64,000 nucleotides of DNA, taken from Apis mellifera (taxonomy: Eukaryota > Arthropoda > Insecta > Hymenoptera > Apidae). The DNA lies in the NCBI RefSeq assembly GCF_003254395.2, contig NC_037638.1, positions 22,459,352 through 22,523,351 on the forward strand. Direction: 5' to 3'. The first letter of the stretch is position 1. Each line of letters starts with the position of its first letter. Shown in pieces: positions 26,001-35,099 of this stretch. The position numbers were made by a program, and so were the translations under genes. The notes below the pieces were generated by a model. It was not told the origin of the DNA and searched no databases. It worked only from the letters and a program-made list of their open reading frames with translations.

Positions 26001-26560
26001 ACCGCTCCAAGAGGCTGTAATTTTTTTCAGCTACGAGGAAAGAATTCTTCCGCGAAAGAGAATGCAGAAAGAAGAAACTGGCCACGGTCGAACGTTCGCC
26101 TCTCCTTTGTAATCATGCCGCCCTTCGTTACGCCCGTCGACATTTTTATTAATCAACCCCCGGCGATCGTGCCTCGAGAAAAATGTAATTCCGCGAATTA
26201 AGCAATCCCGAGGAAGGCAGGGAAGAGGATTAGATGAAACAACGGCGCGGAAACGAGGCCGACGATTTAAATTGAATCGATACCGCGATGCTCGAGGAAG
26301 ACGTTTTGAATAATTCGCAGGCCTACCCTTGCCTATTTTCACCGTAGAAAGGGTAGAGAGAGAGTTGTGTTTATTTCTGATTACGTCGATGAAAGAGGGA
26401 GAAGGGACCCCTCTGTGTGCAGATGAATGACGCTTGTCAGCCACTCGACGATCCACCAACGCGGTGATTAAATGCAAGATTTAACGGAATTACCATCGCG
26501 ACTGTTGGAGCGGAGAGGATTTAAATTGCGCGCGGGAGGATTCGATAAAAGTAGAAAAAA
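23100..26560. other. Spacer with scattered complex islands
   Basis: No gene recognised. GC-richer complex islands occur at 23340-23560, 23780-23860, 24250-24560 and 25080-25290, and a CT run lies at 23595-23611. A 152-codon plus frame at 25128-25586 lacks an ATG start and runs through T/C-rich DNA. A polypyrimidine acceptor (TTTTTTTCAG ending near 26030) precedes a 57-codon open frame without a domain. Confidence 0.4.
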
Positions 26561-26739
26561 ATAAAAAGAAAAGATTTCGTCGATGATACATCAGATTTCT
26601 TGATCTTCTCGAGAAGATACAAAATTTCGCGCGTAATTTTTTTCACTTCTCGATGGAAAAGAATTTGTCTCGAGATTTAAAATCGTCGTGATTCTCGTTC
26701 AAGCGGAATACCTTCTGAAGCGACAGTTATTTTTAGGAC

Positions 26740-26965
26740 GAGTATTCCGGTAGCTCTCGGAGACAAGGCAGACACGGATGGGTGAGATTGTCGACGCTGG
26801 GCTCAAATCAAGACGCTGCCTAATCCAATCAGGGATGGTAATTGCGTGCGTAGCTCGGGGCAGCAAAGCCATCGGGGGGTGGCTGCAGACTACATCTCCG
26901 GCTTGCGAGGGGTGAGTCAGAGTTCACCTCTGGTGCGCGTGCCCATTTGCTTGTCTCTGCCTACC
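26740..26965. promoter_or_regulatory. Candidate conserved non-coding element
   Basis: About 225 bp of complex GC-balanced sequence with unusually few AT runs. It contains GGGGTGAGTCAG (AP-1-like TGAGTCA) and CTGCAGACTACATC words. It differs sharply in texture from the TTCGA-rich neighbours on both sides. No open frame is convincing. Confidence 0.28.
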
Positions 26966-27360
26966 TAACTCAACCATTTCTATGACGCCAATAGAGTAGA
27001 GAGAGTAGACGCATCCGTTCCCGTCGGATGTAAAGGCAAAAGCCGTCAGACCGCGTCGTTAGTGCGCCGGCCGACAGAATTCTGGTAAATAGTAATTGCA
27101 GAGAGCTACGTGTACGTGCGACGAAAGGGAAAAAGAGGAGAAGGATCGAATGGATGAAAGGATCGGCCATCGATACAGAGTTATTTTCGAGAACCGAGAG
27201 CCAAAGTTTATCGTAGCGAAATTGTTGGCTACGGGAAAGTGTTAAACAATCGTCGGCCGCTTGTATTTTACGGGAGGAGCGGGAGAGAAACAAAAAAATT
27301 CGTCGAATGGAAATTGGCCAGAGTATTTGACAATAACTCGGAATTGCCGGTGAACCGAAT

Positions 27361-27385
27361 AAAAAAAAAAAAAAAAAAAAAAAAA
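27361..27385. repeat. Poly-A tract, 25 bp
   Basis: The longest pure A run in the window. No retroposon body was identified. Confidence 0.95.
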
Positions 27386-27497
27386 TCGAAGGACGGAGGG
27401 TGGAAAATTGAAACGATAGCGCTGCGCGGTGCAGGTGAAATTTTTAACGCCGCCGAGAATTGAAGGTTATTCGCGGACAATTTGTAAAAAAAAAACA

Positions 27498-27519
27498 CGG
27501 TGTACCGGGTGCGGTACAC
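27498..27519. repeat. Inverted repeat GGTGTACC/GGTACACC
   Basis: Two perfect 8-bp arms with a 6-bp spacer (GGGTGC) in a small GC-rich island. It could be a binding site for a dimeric factor or a short hairpin. Confidence 0.9.
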
Positions 27520-27819
27520 CCGCGGCAATTTACCCCTATCCCCGATGGAAACAAACCCTCGTTGTGACCCTAACCGGTGTTTGCGGCGGCGAATATGGTA
27601 TCTCGGTGAACCGAGCGGTCCAAGTTGACGCTCCGCATCGGCTATTGTAATTTAGATTCCTTCGATCAGATATACACTGTTGTTTTTCATCTTGCTAACG
27701 ATTGAACGAGTGCTTTCATCCGTGCTCTCATCGCTCGATCGATCGTAAATTACAACCGGTGCAACCTCTCGTTATGCGCGATTAATACGATTCTGTATAT
27801 TATTGATACAACTTACAGC

Positions 27820-27965
27820 GTTAAACACACCGTCTAAATGAAAGTTACTATTAGTTGCCATTTAGTTCGGTTCCAGAATGAAAACGTCAACACCACATTA
27901 GCCAATCATGCATAATGTAACAATGCCAAACAAGCTTTCCAGTTGAACCGAAGAAGAAAACTACG
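27820..27965. promoter_or_regulatory. Candidate enhancer-like island
   Basis: A complex stretch with ATGCATAAT (POU/homeodomain-like), CACCACATTAGCC and AACAATG (Sox-like) words. No frame is supported. Confidence 0.2.
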
Positions 27966-28139
27966 CCCTCGCTTCGACCAATTTCCATCGAGATCGTTTT
28001 GCCAATTACGTCAATCTACAACGTATAATCTGAATCGAACTGAATTTTCCCTTGACTGTTCAAAAAAAAAATCGTCGATCGAAACAACAAGATTAGCTTA
28101 ATTAGAGAAATATCGCCTTTGCCGCGATTAATCGAAACT

Positions 28140-28510
28140 GTTTTCGAGACGGTCTAACATTGGCTGTCCGCAACACTTACGATCATACGACACATATCGT
28201 TGCGCTAAGGTAACGGCACTGTAAACAGGATCTGGCACGATCGTTCGCAGTGAAGCATAAAGTCGATACGTGTCAAACTGGCAACAGTAATTGCGCCCAC
28301 ACCGCGTATATATACCTGCAAATCTAGACGTATCCGCCGGCCGCGACTGTACACGTGATACGTGCCTGTACAAGATAATGATCCTGCATACTGGCAAGGA
28401 TCGGCTTACGACACGTGTCAACCAAGACCAGGACATCATTCCGCCCGGCCGGAGTATCCATTGCACTTTGTTCTCTCATACCATCCGTGTACAAGGATGT
28501 AGCAAGCATC
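28140..28510. promoter_or_regulatory. Candidate enhancer, E-box rich
   Basis: About 370 bp of GC-balanced, repeat-free sequence with several E-box or E-box-like words (ACACGTGAT, GACACGTGTC), CTTTGTTCTC (Sox-like) and GCATAAAG. Two frames of 60-112 codons on the minus strand have no domains. The even texture suggests constraint, but that is inference. Confidence 0.28.
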
Positions 28511-28754
28511 GTAAGATCGGTTAAAATCTATCGTGTTCTAAGACAGTTTGAAACGGGGAAAATTGTTGGAAATTTGAGAGGATAAGAATTCGATACGATA
28601 CCAAGTCTTGTCCGGTATTTGCTTAGATACGCAAGTATCTAATTCGATAAATTTCAAGTTTAACTTCGTGTCGTTCTAGGCGTTGGTCATCCTTAGATTT
28701 TTATCGCAATCTATCTAGAATATTATACTATATTTTCTTCTATGATCTTATTGT

Positions 28755-28772
28755 TTATTATTATTATTATTA
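28755..28772. repeat. (TTA)6 microsatellite
   Basis: Six TTA units. Confidence 0.9.
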
Positions 28773-30335
28773 GTTAATGGACAATTCTGTTGTTACAGAG
28801 GAAAGAAGGAATGTCGCGTGCTACATCAATCCGTAATCCTACTTAATATTTTAATAATAGGATTGTGCTATATTATACGCAAGTTAATATAACGCGATTA
28901 GAGATGGAATTTGCATACCACGCGTGCACAGATCCACTTCACCGCTGTATCCCTGTTACAACTCAGCCTCTTTGAAGATATATAATCGAGGACTCGTTAG
29001 AGAAACGCGTATTAAATGTCCTGGCGGAACAACGGGCGCATAATTATCGAGAAATTAGTACGGGCAAATTACAGTTATCGATTCTCGATAGTTTTACAGT
29101 TGACGCGATGTAATCGATTTATACCTTAATTTGTAAAGTGCGCTCAACGTTCAAATATTCCTGAATAAATCCTGAATAAATATATTCGATGATAAAAAAA
29201 AAAGAAAAACAAATTTACACTTTAAAAAAGCTATTATTCGTTCCGTTTCGAACGTTTCTCTACACGCTCGTACGTATGCGTTACATTTACCGTTAACGGT
29301 CGATCTACACGCATGCAAAACAACCATCAAGACGACGCGACAGTCGAGAATCATTGTCCATAGGGTAATACGAAATGATCTAACTGCATCAACTCGGTCG
29401 GTTCATGCATGCCACATTGTTCGATCGGGCCGTAACTTTGCGATTTAGATACCCGCCCGACACCATGATAACACTCACCGTACGTTAAAGAGACGTGAAT
29501 CAGAAATTATACAGAGATTTCATGGAACGGTTAGAATTATCTATGAGAGAAGTGAAAACGCGTTAAATTGATATTCTAACGAAGTGTCAAGATATCTATG
29601 TAATTTCTGAATTCTGAATTATTTCTTTTCGCTTATATTATAATATCGTGTAATTAAATCTATGTAGGTTTTATTATCTATGGAAATAGCTGTAATGCTA
29701 GATTATATATTTTCTATAAAATTATCATGAATCTGAAAGCAGCGATTCTGCCAATATTTGACAACTAGCTATTCTCATTTTTCATTCAAACTTATTTGGA
29801 TACAAGTTTCAATAAAACAACAGAATATTAAGATCAATTCTGAACATCAGGATGGAAACAACAATATTTTTATTCTTTTATAAATATATATATATATTGC
29901 CGAACTTTTAATTAACCAAATATTGGACAATAAAATCGATAAATATATTCCCATTTTATCAAACTCTAAACAACCAACCAAAATTCAATCAAAACCCCGT
30001 TAATAAGAAATCGATGAACAAACTTTTCCCTTCTGACCCCGACTGATTAAATCTATCACTACAAATCAATAAACGAAGCTTTCTTCTTTCGCGAAACCCG
30101 ATTAATCATATCGCGATGACACCCGATGGAATAATTCATCGATATTATTTTTCGCTCGGGCAAACATTTGGTAAACAAAACGCAACAAGTGAACGTTAAT
30201 CTAAAATTCGATGAAGCTCGAACGAGAACAAGCGGGGAACGGAGAAAAGCTCCGTTGATCGCCCTCCAATAGGCGTTAATCGTTACCCTCCGCGACGACT
30301 AAAAAGAAGCAGTAAAACCGGGCGGAGAAACTTAC

Positions 30336-30420
30336 CGGCTAAAAGCTTTATCTCGAAACGAGCTGGGACGATCGTTTCGTTGGACGATACCCGTTATTTC
30401 CAACAACTTTGTATCTACTG
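30336..30420 (-). other. Candidate internal exon, 85 bp
   Basis: On the minus strand TTACTTTTCCCAG ends at 30421 and a strong donor, AGCCG then GTAAGT, begins at 30335. One frame is open throughout (two leading bases, 27 codons, two trailing bases) and reads VDTKLLEITGIVQRN and then a serine/arginine-containing tail. The other two frames contain stops. No domain was recognised. A chance match of this quality is quite possible in 64 kb. Confidence 0.18.
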
Positions 30421-31299
30421 CTGGGAAAAGTAATCGCGAAGAATACCGGCTTCGAAGGAAACAATGAGAACTCGGAGATAGCGTGGATTAAACACAACGA
30501 AGGAATAATCTAATATTGCAACGATACTCGTTCACGAGAGAAATATCGCGTTCCAGATTCCACGCGCATGTCATTCCAATTTCTCTTTTCCTAACCTTTC
30601 CTCGTCCAGCTCTCAGATAAGTCGTGGTTCTAAAAATTTTCACGCCGAACCGTGATATATCCGTGCGAAGAGTTCGAACGAGAGTGTTACAACGCAAATT
30701 TTTCAAAACATTGGAAATATTTAATCTCTCTTCTAAATTAGATTTGTAATCCGTATTTAGTAGCAGGATAATACGATAAAGATGGAAACGTCCATCATAA
30801 GTAATGGGTTATAATATCCTCGAAATAGAAAATTCCCACAATTGGGAATTTCAATTTTAAGCGAACAGCGGTTAAACACATCGTGCAACAAATCCTATAA
30901 TATCCCTGGTTTAAAGATATTCTAAAATTTCCAATACATCGAGGATGATATCGATCAATCCCAACACAGGGCAAAATTGAATCAGGAGTGACAGTTGTCG
31001 TTTCGTGTAATAACGTTAATGCAATAATAATTAATGTGTTTTAATAACGAATTAGGTTAACAGCGCCGAAACAAATGAAACGATGACTAATAATCCGATT
31101 GTTCTACTATCTAGAGAAACTTACATACACCGTTTCCAGATATCGCGATTAATTATCGATAATGTGCTCCGATTAATTAACAAGATGATTAAATAACACG
31201 AATTTACCGCACGAATATTTATAATAATAACCAGCGAGGTTCGAGATCGAAGGGCGAAACAAGAATAAAGGAAATTTCTCTTAGAATATATCATATATC

Positions 31300-32100
31300 C
31301 TCCGTGTTATATTTCCTCGATCCGTTGTCACGATTCCCCCTTTCCCCCGCAAGGTCTATCGGTCATGTATCGTCGATTACCCAAAATAGATTTAATCAAC
31401 GGCGCATTTTCCACGGGAGAAAAGCGGGCGAGGAATATATTGGAGGAAGGCAGGGGATGGAAACGCTGGCGTGCTGTGAAGTGGGCGCTGATCATGACGA
31501 ATCGATGAGATCGGGCATATGCGGCCGTGTGAACGCCAACATGCATCTCTGGCCACGCTCTCCGCGATATTAGACCAATATGTTACCGTCGCCGCGCGGC
31601 AAAATCGTCCCCGAAACGAAAGTGGATGTACGAAATCGACGTACACGCCCCCATTATTGTCCTTCTCCGCCACCGATACGTTCTTGTCATCGAGAGCACA
31701 CGCAGCAACGAACCAACGAACGCCTCGTACGCGTTCCAAAATCATATAGGCAAGAAGAAGCGGCCTCTCCTCTCCTCTCCCGCTGGGGAAATCGATAGTG
31801 CTCGTCGGCGATCACGATCGGCGAACCGTGACGAGCAATTGTAACTGGATAGCATTATAGTTGTTTGTTTATTTATTTATTACAGCGAGAGTAGTACGCG
31901 TAGTTTGACGAATACGCTACACGAAAGTTTAAACTCGTGACACGGGTAAAGAAGGAGCAAAGATCGCGAACCGGTTTCTCCGCCTTTCAGATTCAGAAAA
32001 CAAACATTCTTTCGAAGGAGGAATATCGGAGGCGAGCGGAGAGAAAGAGAGAGACGCGCGACACGTTCGTGTCGGCAAACTGTATAATTTTCAATCTCTA
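31300..32100. other. Complex GC-richer spacer
   Basis: 31,420-31,840 is GC-richer and complex. An acceptor-like TTTATTTATTACAG ends near 31885. No frame has a recognisable product. Confidence 0.35.
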
Positions 32101-32540
32101 TCCCGTGCACGCGATACTCGATGCTGTTGCGACATCGGCGCAACTCGTTACGCCGTCGTCGTCGTCGTAGTCGTTGCGCTCGCTAGCTTCCGGAAGTTGG
32201 GCGTGATAAAAGGGAGAAAGGGGTGCGGGGACGCGACGGTTTCCAACGTGCAGAAGCGTTGGGAGACACGATCACCGATGTATATATATACATATACGCG
32301 CACCGAGTGCATGCAATAGTTGTGCGTATACACAGCGACAATCGTAACAGCGACAGAGGCTGCGTCGCGCGAGACGACGGGGGCGGCGAGGGCTTGTGCA
32401 AACGCGCCAACGTGCAAACGCAAACCTGGCGAGAGCGAACAGTTTCGCGCCGTTGTAATGATTTTCGGGTGGCGTGGATGTGGCGCGAACGTGGCCGCGT
32501 GTGAGTGAGTTAAAACGATTAGGAAGGTGAGCTAACATCG
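32100..32540 (+). promoter_or_regulatory. CpG-rich promoter / first-exon candidate
   Basis: A sharply bounded CpG-rich segment follows AT-richer DNA. It contains GTGATAAAAGGG (TATA-like) near 32203, CGTCGTCGTC triplets at 32155-32168 and a long GC-rich stretch. A donor-like GGAAG then GTGAGC lies near 32525. Two short overlapping plus frames occur (62 and 93 codons), neither with a domain. A non-coding first exon of a plus-strand gene is one reading. The orientation is uncertain. Confidence 0.3.
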
Positions 32541-32599
32541 TTGCGTTCTCCACGGAAACGCTGAGACAGAGTCATTCGAGGAGCGAGGAAGAGGGGAGG

Positions 32600-32625
32600 G
32601 AGAGAGAGAGAGAGTGTGTGTGTGG
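32600..32625. repeat. Compound (GA)n(GT)n microsatellite
   Basis: GA units switching directly to GT units. Confidence 0.95.
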
Positions 32626-32639
32626 TAAACGAGGTGGAT

Positions 32640-34060
32640 GGGAAAGGGTCGACGATGAGAGAAAGAGGATTAGCCGTTAACGGAGGGAGGAAGAGGAGAG
32701 CGGAGTGATAGAGGCGGTTGCCGAGGGGTTGGAGAACGGGATATGACGGGAACGCAACGACAACTTCGTACAAGTGAATTACGCGTAATTGGCCTTGGAC
32801 CGTGCAAGTTTAAAATATATTTTTGGTGATGCGATTCCAACGGGTGTTTCAGACGCCCGCCCATTAGTCCGACTTTGTCTAATTGTTCGCTCCGTTATAC
32901 GGGTTTCTCGCATTGCCACGCAGGTAACGCGGCCGACGTCGCCAATCCCATTTCGGTAATCCGACTGCGTCCTTGTTTACTCGAACCCGGGGCCACCGAA
33001 AACGGAATGTGGCAAAGTGGAAAGGGAATTAGAGGCGGATCGTCTCTTGGCTTTACGAGGAGAGAGAGAGAAAAAAAAGGGAAAAAAGAAAAAAAAAGTT
33101 GAAACCTTTCCTTCGCACACATTTCGAATGTGTCTCGTCGCTCGTTTGTTCGATATGTAATTCTTGTCTCCTGTTTAATTTTCACACAGGGAGGGAGGAA
33201 TTTATTAAATCTCGTTTTGGAATGTTCATTTACTTGGGAGAGTAATATAAAGCATCGTGTCCAATTGTTTTGGAAGGTTTGGAACGTATGTTTCATCAGC
33301 GACCACGAAGGGCGTCGTTAATGTGCTATCGCTGGGCTGCGATGATGTTCAGGGTCCGACCCTAGTATATTTATGCGCTCGTACTAATGGGCCGATAATA
33401 CCAGTCGTGAACGACTCTGGGTCGCCCAGACGGCGCGCGATATACTACCGAACACATTTCTCTCAATAGTTTTGCAATCCCCCGCTACATGTCCGCTACA
33501 CCTAGTCTCAGCATAATTATCCTTTTATCAATTGCGCTCGACAAAGGATATTTTTCTCCTCCTTCAAAACGTATCAAAGTTCTTCCTATCTTCGATCGCC
33601 CACGTACTCTATCTTCTAAATAAAAAACGCTTCCAATCGCTCGATAAAATTGATCGTTCAAAGTCGAATCCGTCGAAACACCTATTTCTTTACGCGCGAT
33701 AAAATGTTGATAAAATTCGCATTAATCAAACGACCGTCGAAAACGACACGTCGCGCGTTCGAGATAAGTAGTACCGTTAGGAGTATCCGGCAAGACCATT
33801 TACGCGACGCGAGATATGCCGGGACAAAGCGGGGCGAGGGGATAGGCACAAGTATAAAGGCCGTTCATAATTGCCAGTGCATTGTGGATATTAATTTCGT
33901 GGCTCGTTCATATCGAAAGTAATATCGACCTCGGCCCTGGGCCGAGGGAAAGTCTAATAGAAGTCGTCCCAAGATGAGTTACTGCCTTTAATTTCCCGAT
34001 AATAGGGCTCGAGCAACCCTCCCGTTTCTCCCGTCCCACGGTGCATCCTCTTCCTCTCCC
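32640..34060. other. Spacer with weak exon signals
   Basis: An acceptor-like TTGCCACGCAG ends near 32924 and is immediately followed by GTAACG. A second acceptor, TTAATTTTCACACAG, ends at 33189 and precedes an open frame to 33321 with a GTATGT donor-like site near 33286. Neither yields a recognisable protein. The short palindrome AGGGTCCGACCCT lies at 33351-33363. Confidence 0.35.
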
Positions 34061-34069
34061 CCCACTCAC

Positions 34070-34309
34070 CCACGCCCCTCCCGATTTCGCTCGGTATTCC
34101 TTTCTCTTTCCGTGAACCCTCTCCTTAGCCACTTGGAAGGCAACGAGCCATAGCGATCCTTCTCGAGCGCGACGCATCCTCCCTCCTCCGCCCTTCTCGC
34201 CGCCAGGTACCCCATTCGCCGCGGACTCGGCTCGCAGAATTGTTCCCTGATAGTTTCCGCGCGGGGGACACCCGGCCCAGTAGTTAACTTTGCGGTCGGG
34301 GCCATTCAT
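34070..34309 (-). CDS. Candidate first coding exon, unknown protein
   Basis: The minus-strand ATG at 34309 has A at -3. Eighty codons stay open and end exactly at a donor (CGTGG then GTGAGT, junction 34070/34069). The peptide begins MNGPDRKVNYWAG, has a glycine-rich middle and a basic C-terminal part (KERVHGKRKEYRAK). If unspliced the frame continues to 133 codons. The DNA is GC- and purine-rich on this strand, so part of the openness is compositional. No domain, signal peptide or homologue was recognised. Confidence 0.2.
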
Positions 34310-34934
34310 CCTCGTGGAACAACTATTTTATTGGCAAGCCCGCAATAACCCTCCTCTCGCGACGGACGTTTATCAGCGGCCAACTATGTTTACCGGTCGG
34401 GCCGCTCCAATTTTTTTTAATAGACGGATAAATCAACCGCCCGCCCAATTACCGAATGGAAAAGTAATTAAACGTGTGCTTGCTCTATTTTTTTTTCGTC
34501 GGATAGGAGATTGGAAGAGAATTTTTATTTATCGCCGCGCGAAGAGGAAGATTGTCGACAATTGCATTTCAGGTTTGGATTTCAGGATTTTCATGGGTCT
34601 GGATGGAATGGACGAAAGACGTTTCTGGGAAAAATATTAATTTTTTCGACGCACCGCTCCTCCGAAGCTCCTCCGTTACACTTGGCTAACTTTCCGGTCA
34701 CTTGTCGAATGAAATTCCGGACGCTGGCCAATCTGCGTCCTTCCGCTTCACGCGACGCCGCGTTTCTTTCTCATCGTGGACAAAAGGCAGTCTATCAGAA
34801 GGAGCACCGGTCGCAAGGGTACAAAGTGATGTCACGTAATTGAAACCGTCGGAATCGTGGCGGTGGAATTCCTCCAGCGTGCCCTCTGCCCACCGCGAAT
34901 CAAGTTATTAATATATTTTTTCTTTTTTTCTTAC

Positions 34935-35091
34935 CAACATCGCAGCTGCGACCAAGTTCGCTCACTGATCCCTTTCCACGAAACAATTTTCTCCGAAACG
35001 ACGCTTTTTCGTTCCCTTCTAACGAGGCGTCTATCTTAAAAATAACGAGGACCGTAAAAAGAAAAAAGAGAAGATGAACAAGTTGGTGCAT
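34935..35091 (-). CDS. Candidate secreted-peptide first exon
   Basis: From the minus-strand ATG at 35091 the frame reads MHQLVHLLFFLFTVLVIF then KIDASLEG, a textbook signal-peptide shape. It continues with a basic RRK/RGK region and ends at a donor-like TTG then GTAAGA (junction 34935/34934). The hydrophobic part is encoded by a TTTTTCTTTTT tract that could equally be the polypyrimidine tract of an acceptor ending TTTTTAAG near 35041. A second frame is open over much of the same stretch. The two readings cannot be separated here. Confidence 0.2.
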
Positions 35092-35099
35092 AACAATTC

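Larger units (their letters stand above)
28560..31300. other. AT-rich spacer
   Basis: AT-rich DNA. It contains a TTA repeat (28755-28772), a TA run near 29885 and a more complex interval at 29370-29480. A possible micro-exon at 30336-30420 is listed separately. Otherwise nothing recognisable. Confidence 0.5.

Noticed and set aside
27361..27385. Poly-A tail of a retroposon
   Set aside because: No SINE or LINE body, target-site duplication or reverse-transcriptase frame adjoins it or the other A/T runs.
33130..33321. Signal-peptide-like frame
   Set aside because: It lacks an ATG, and its hydrophobic part coincides with a splice polypyrimidine tract ending in CACACAG.
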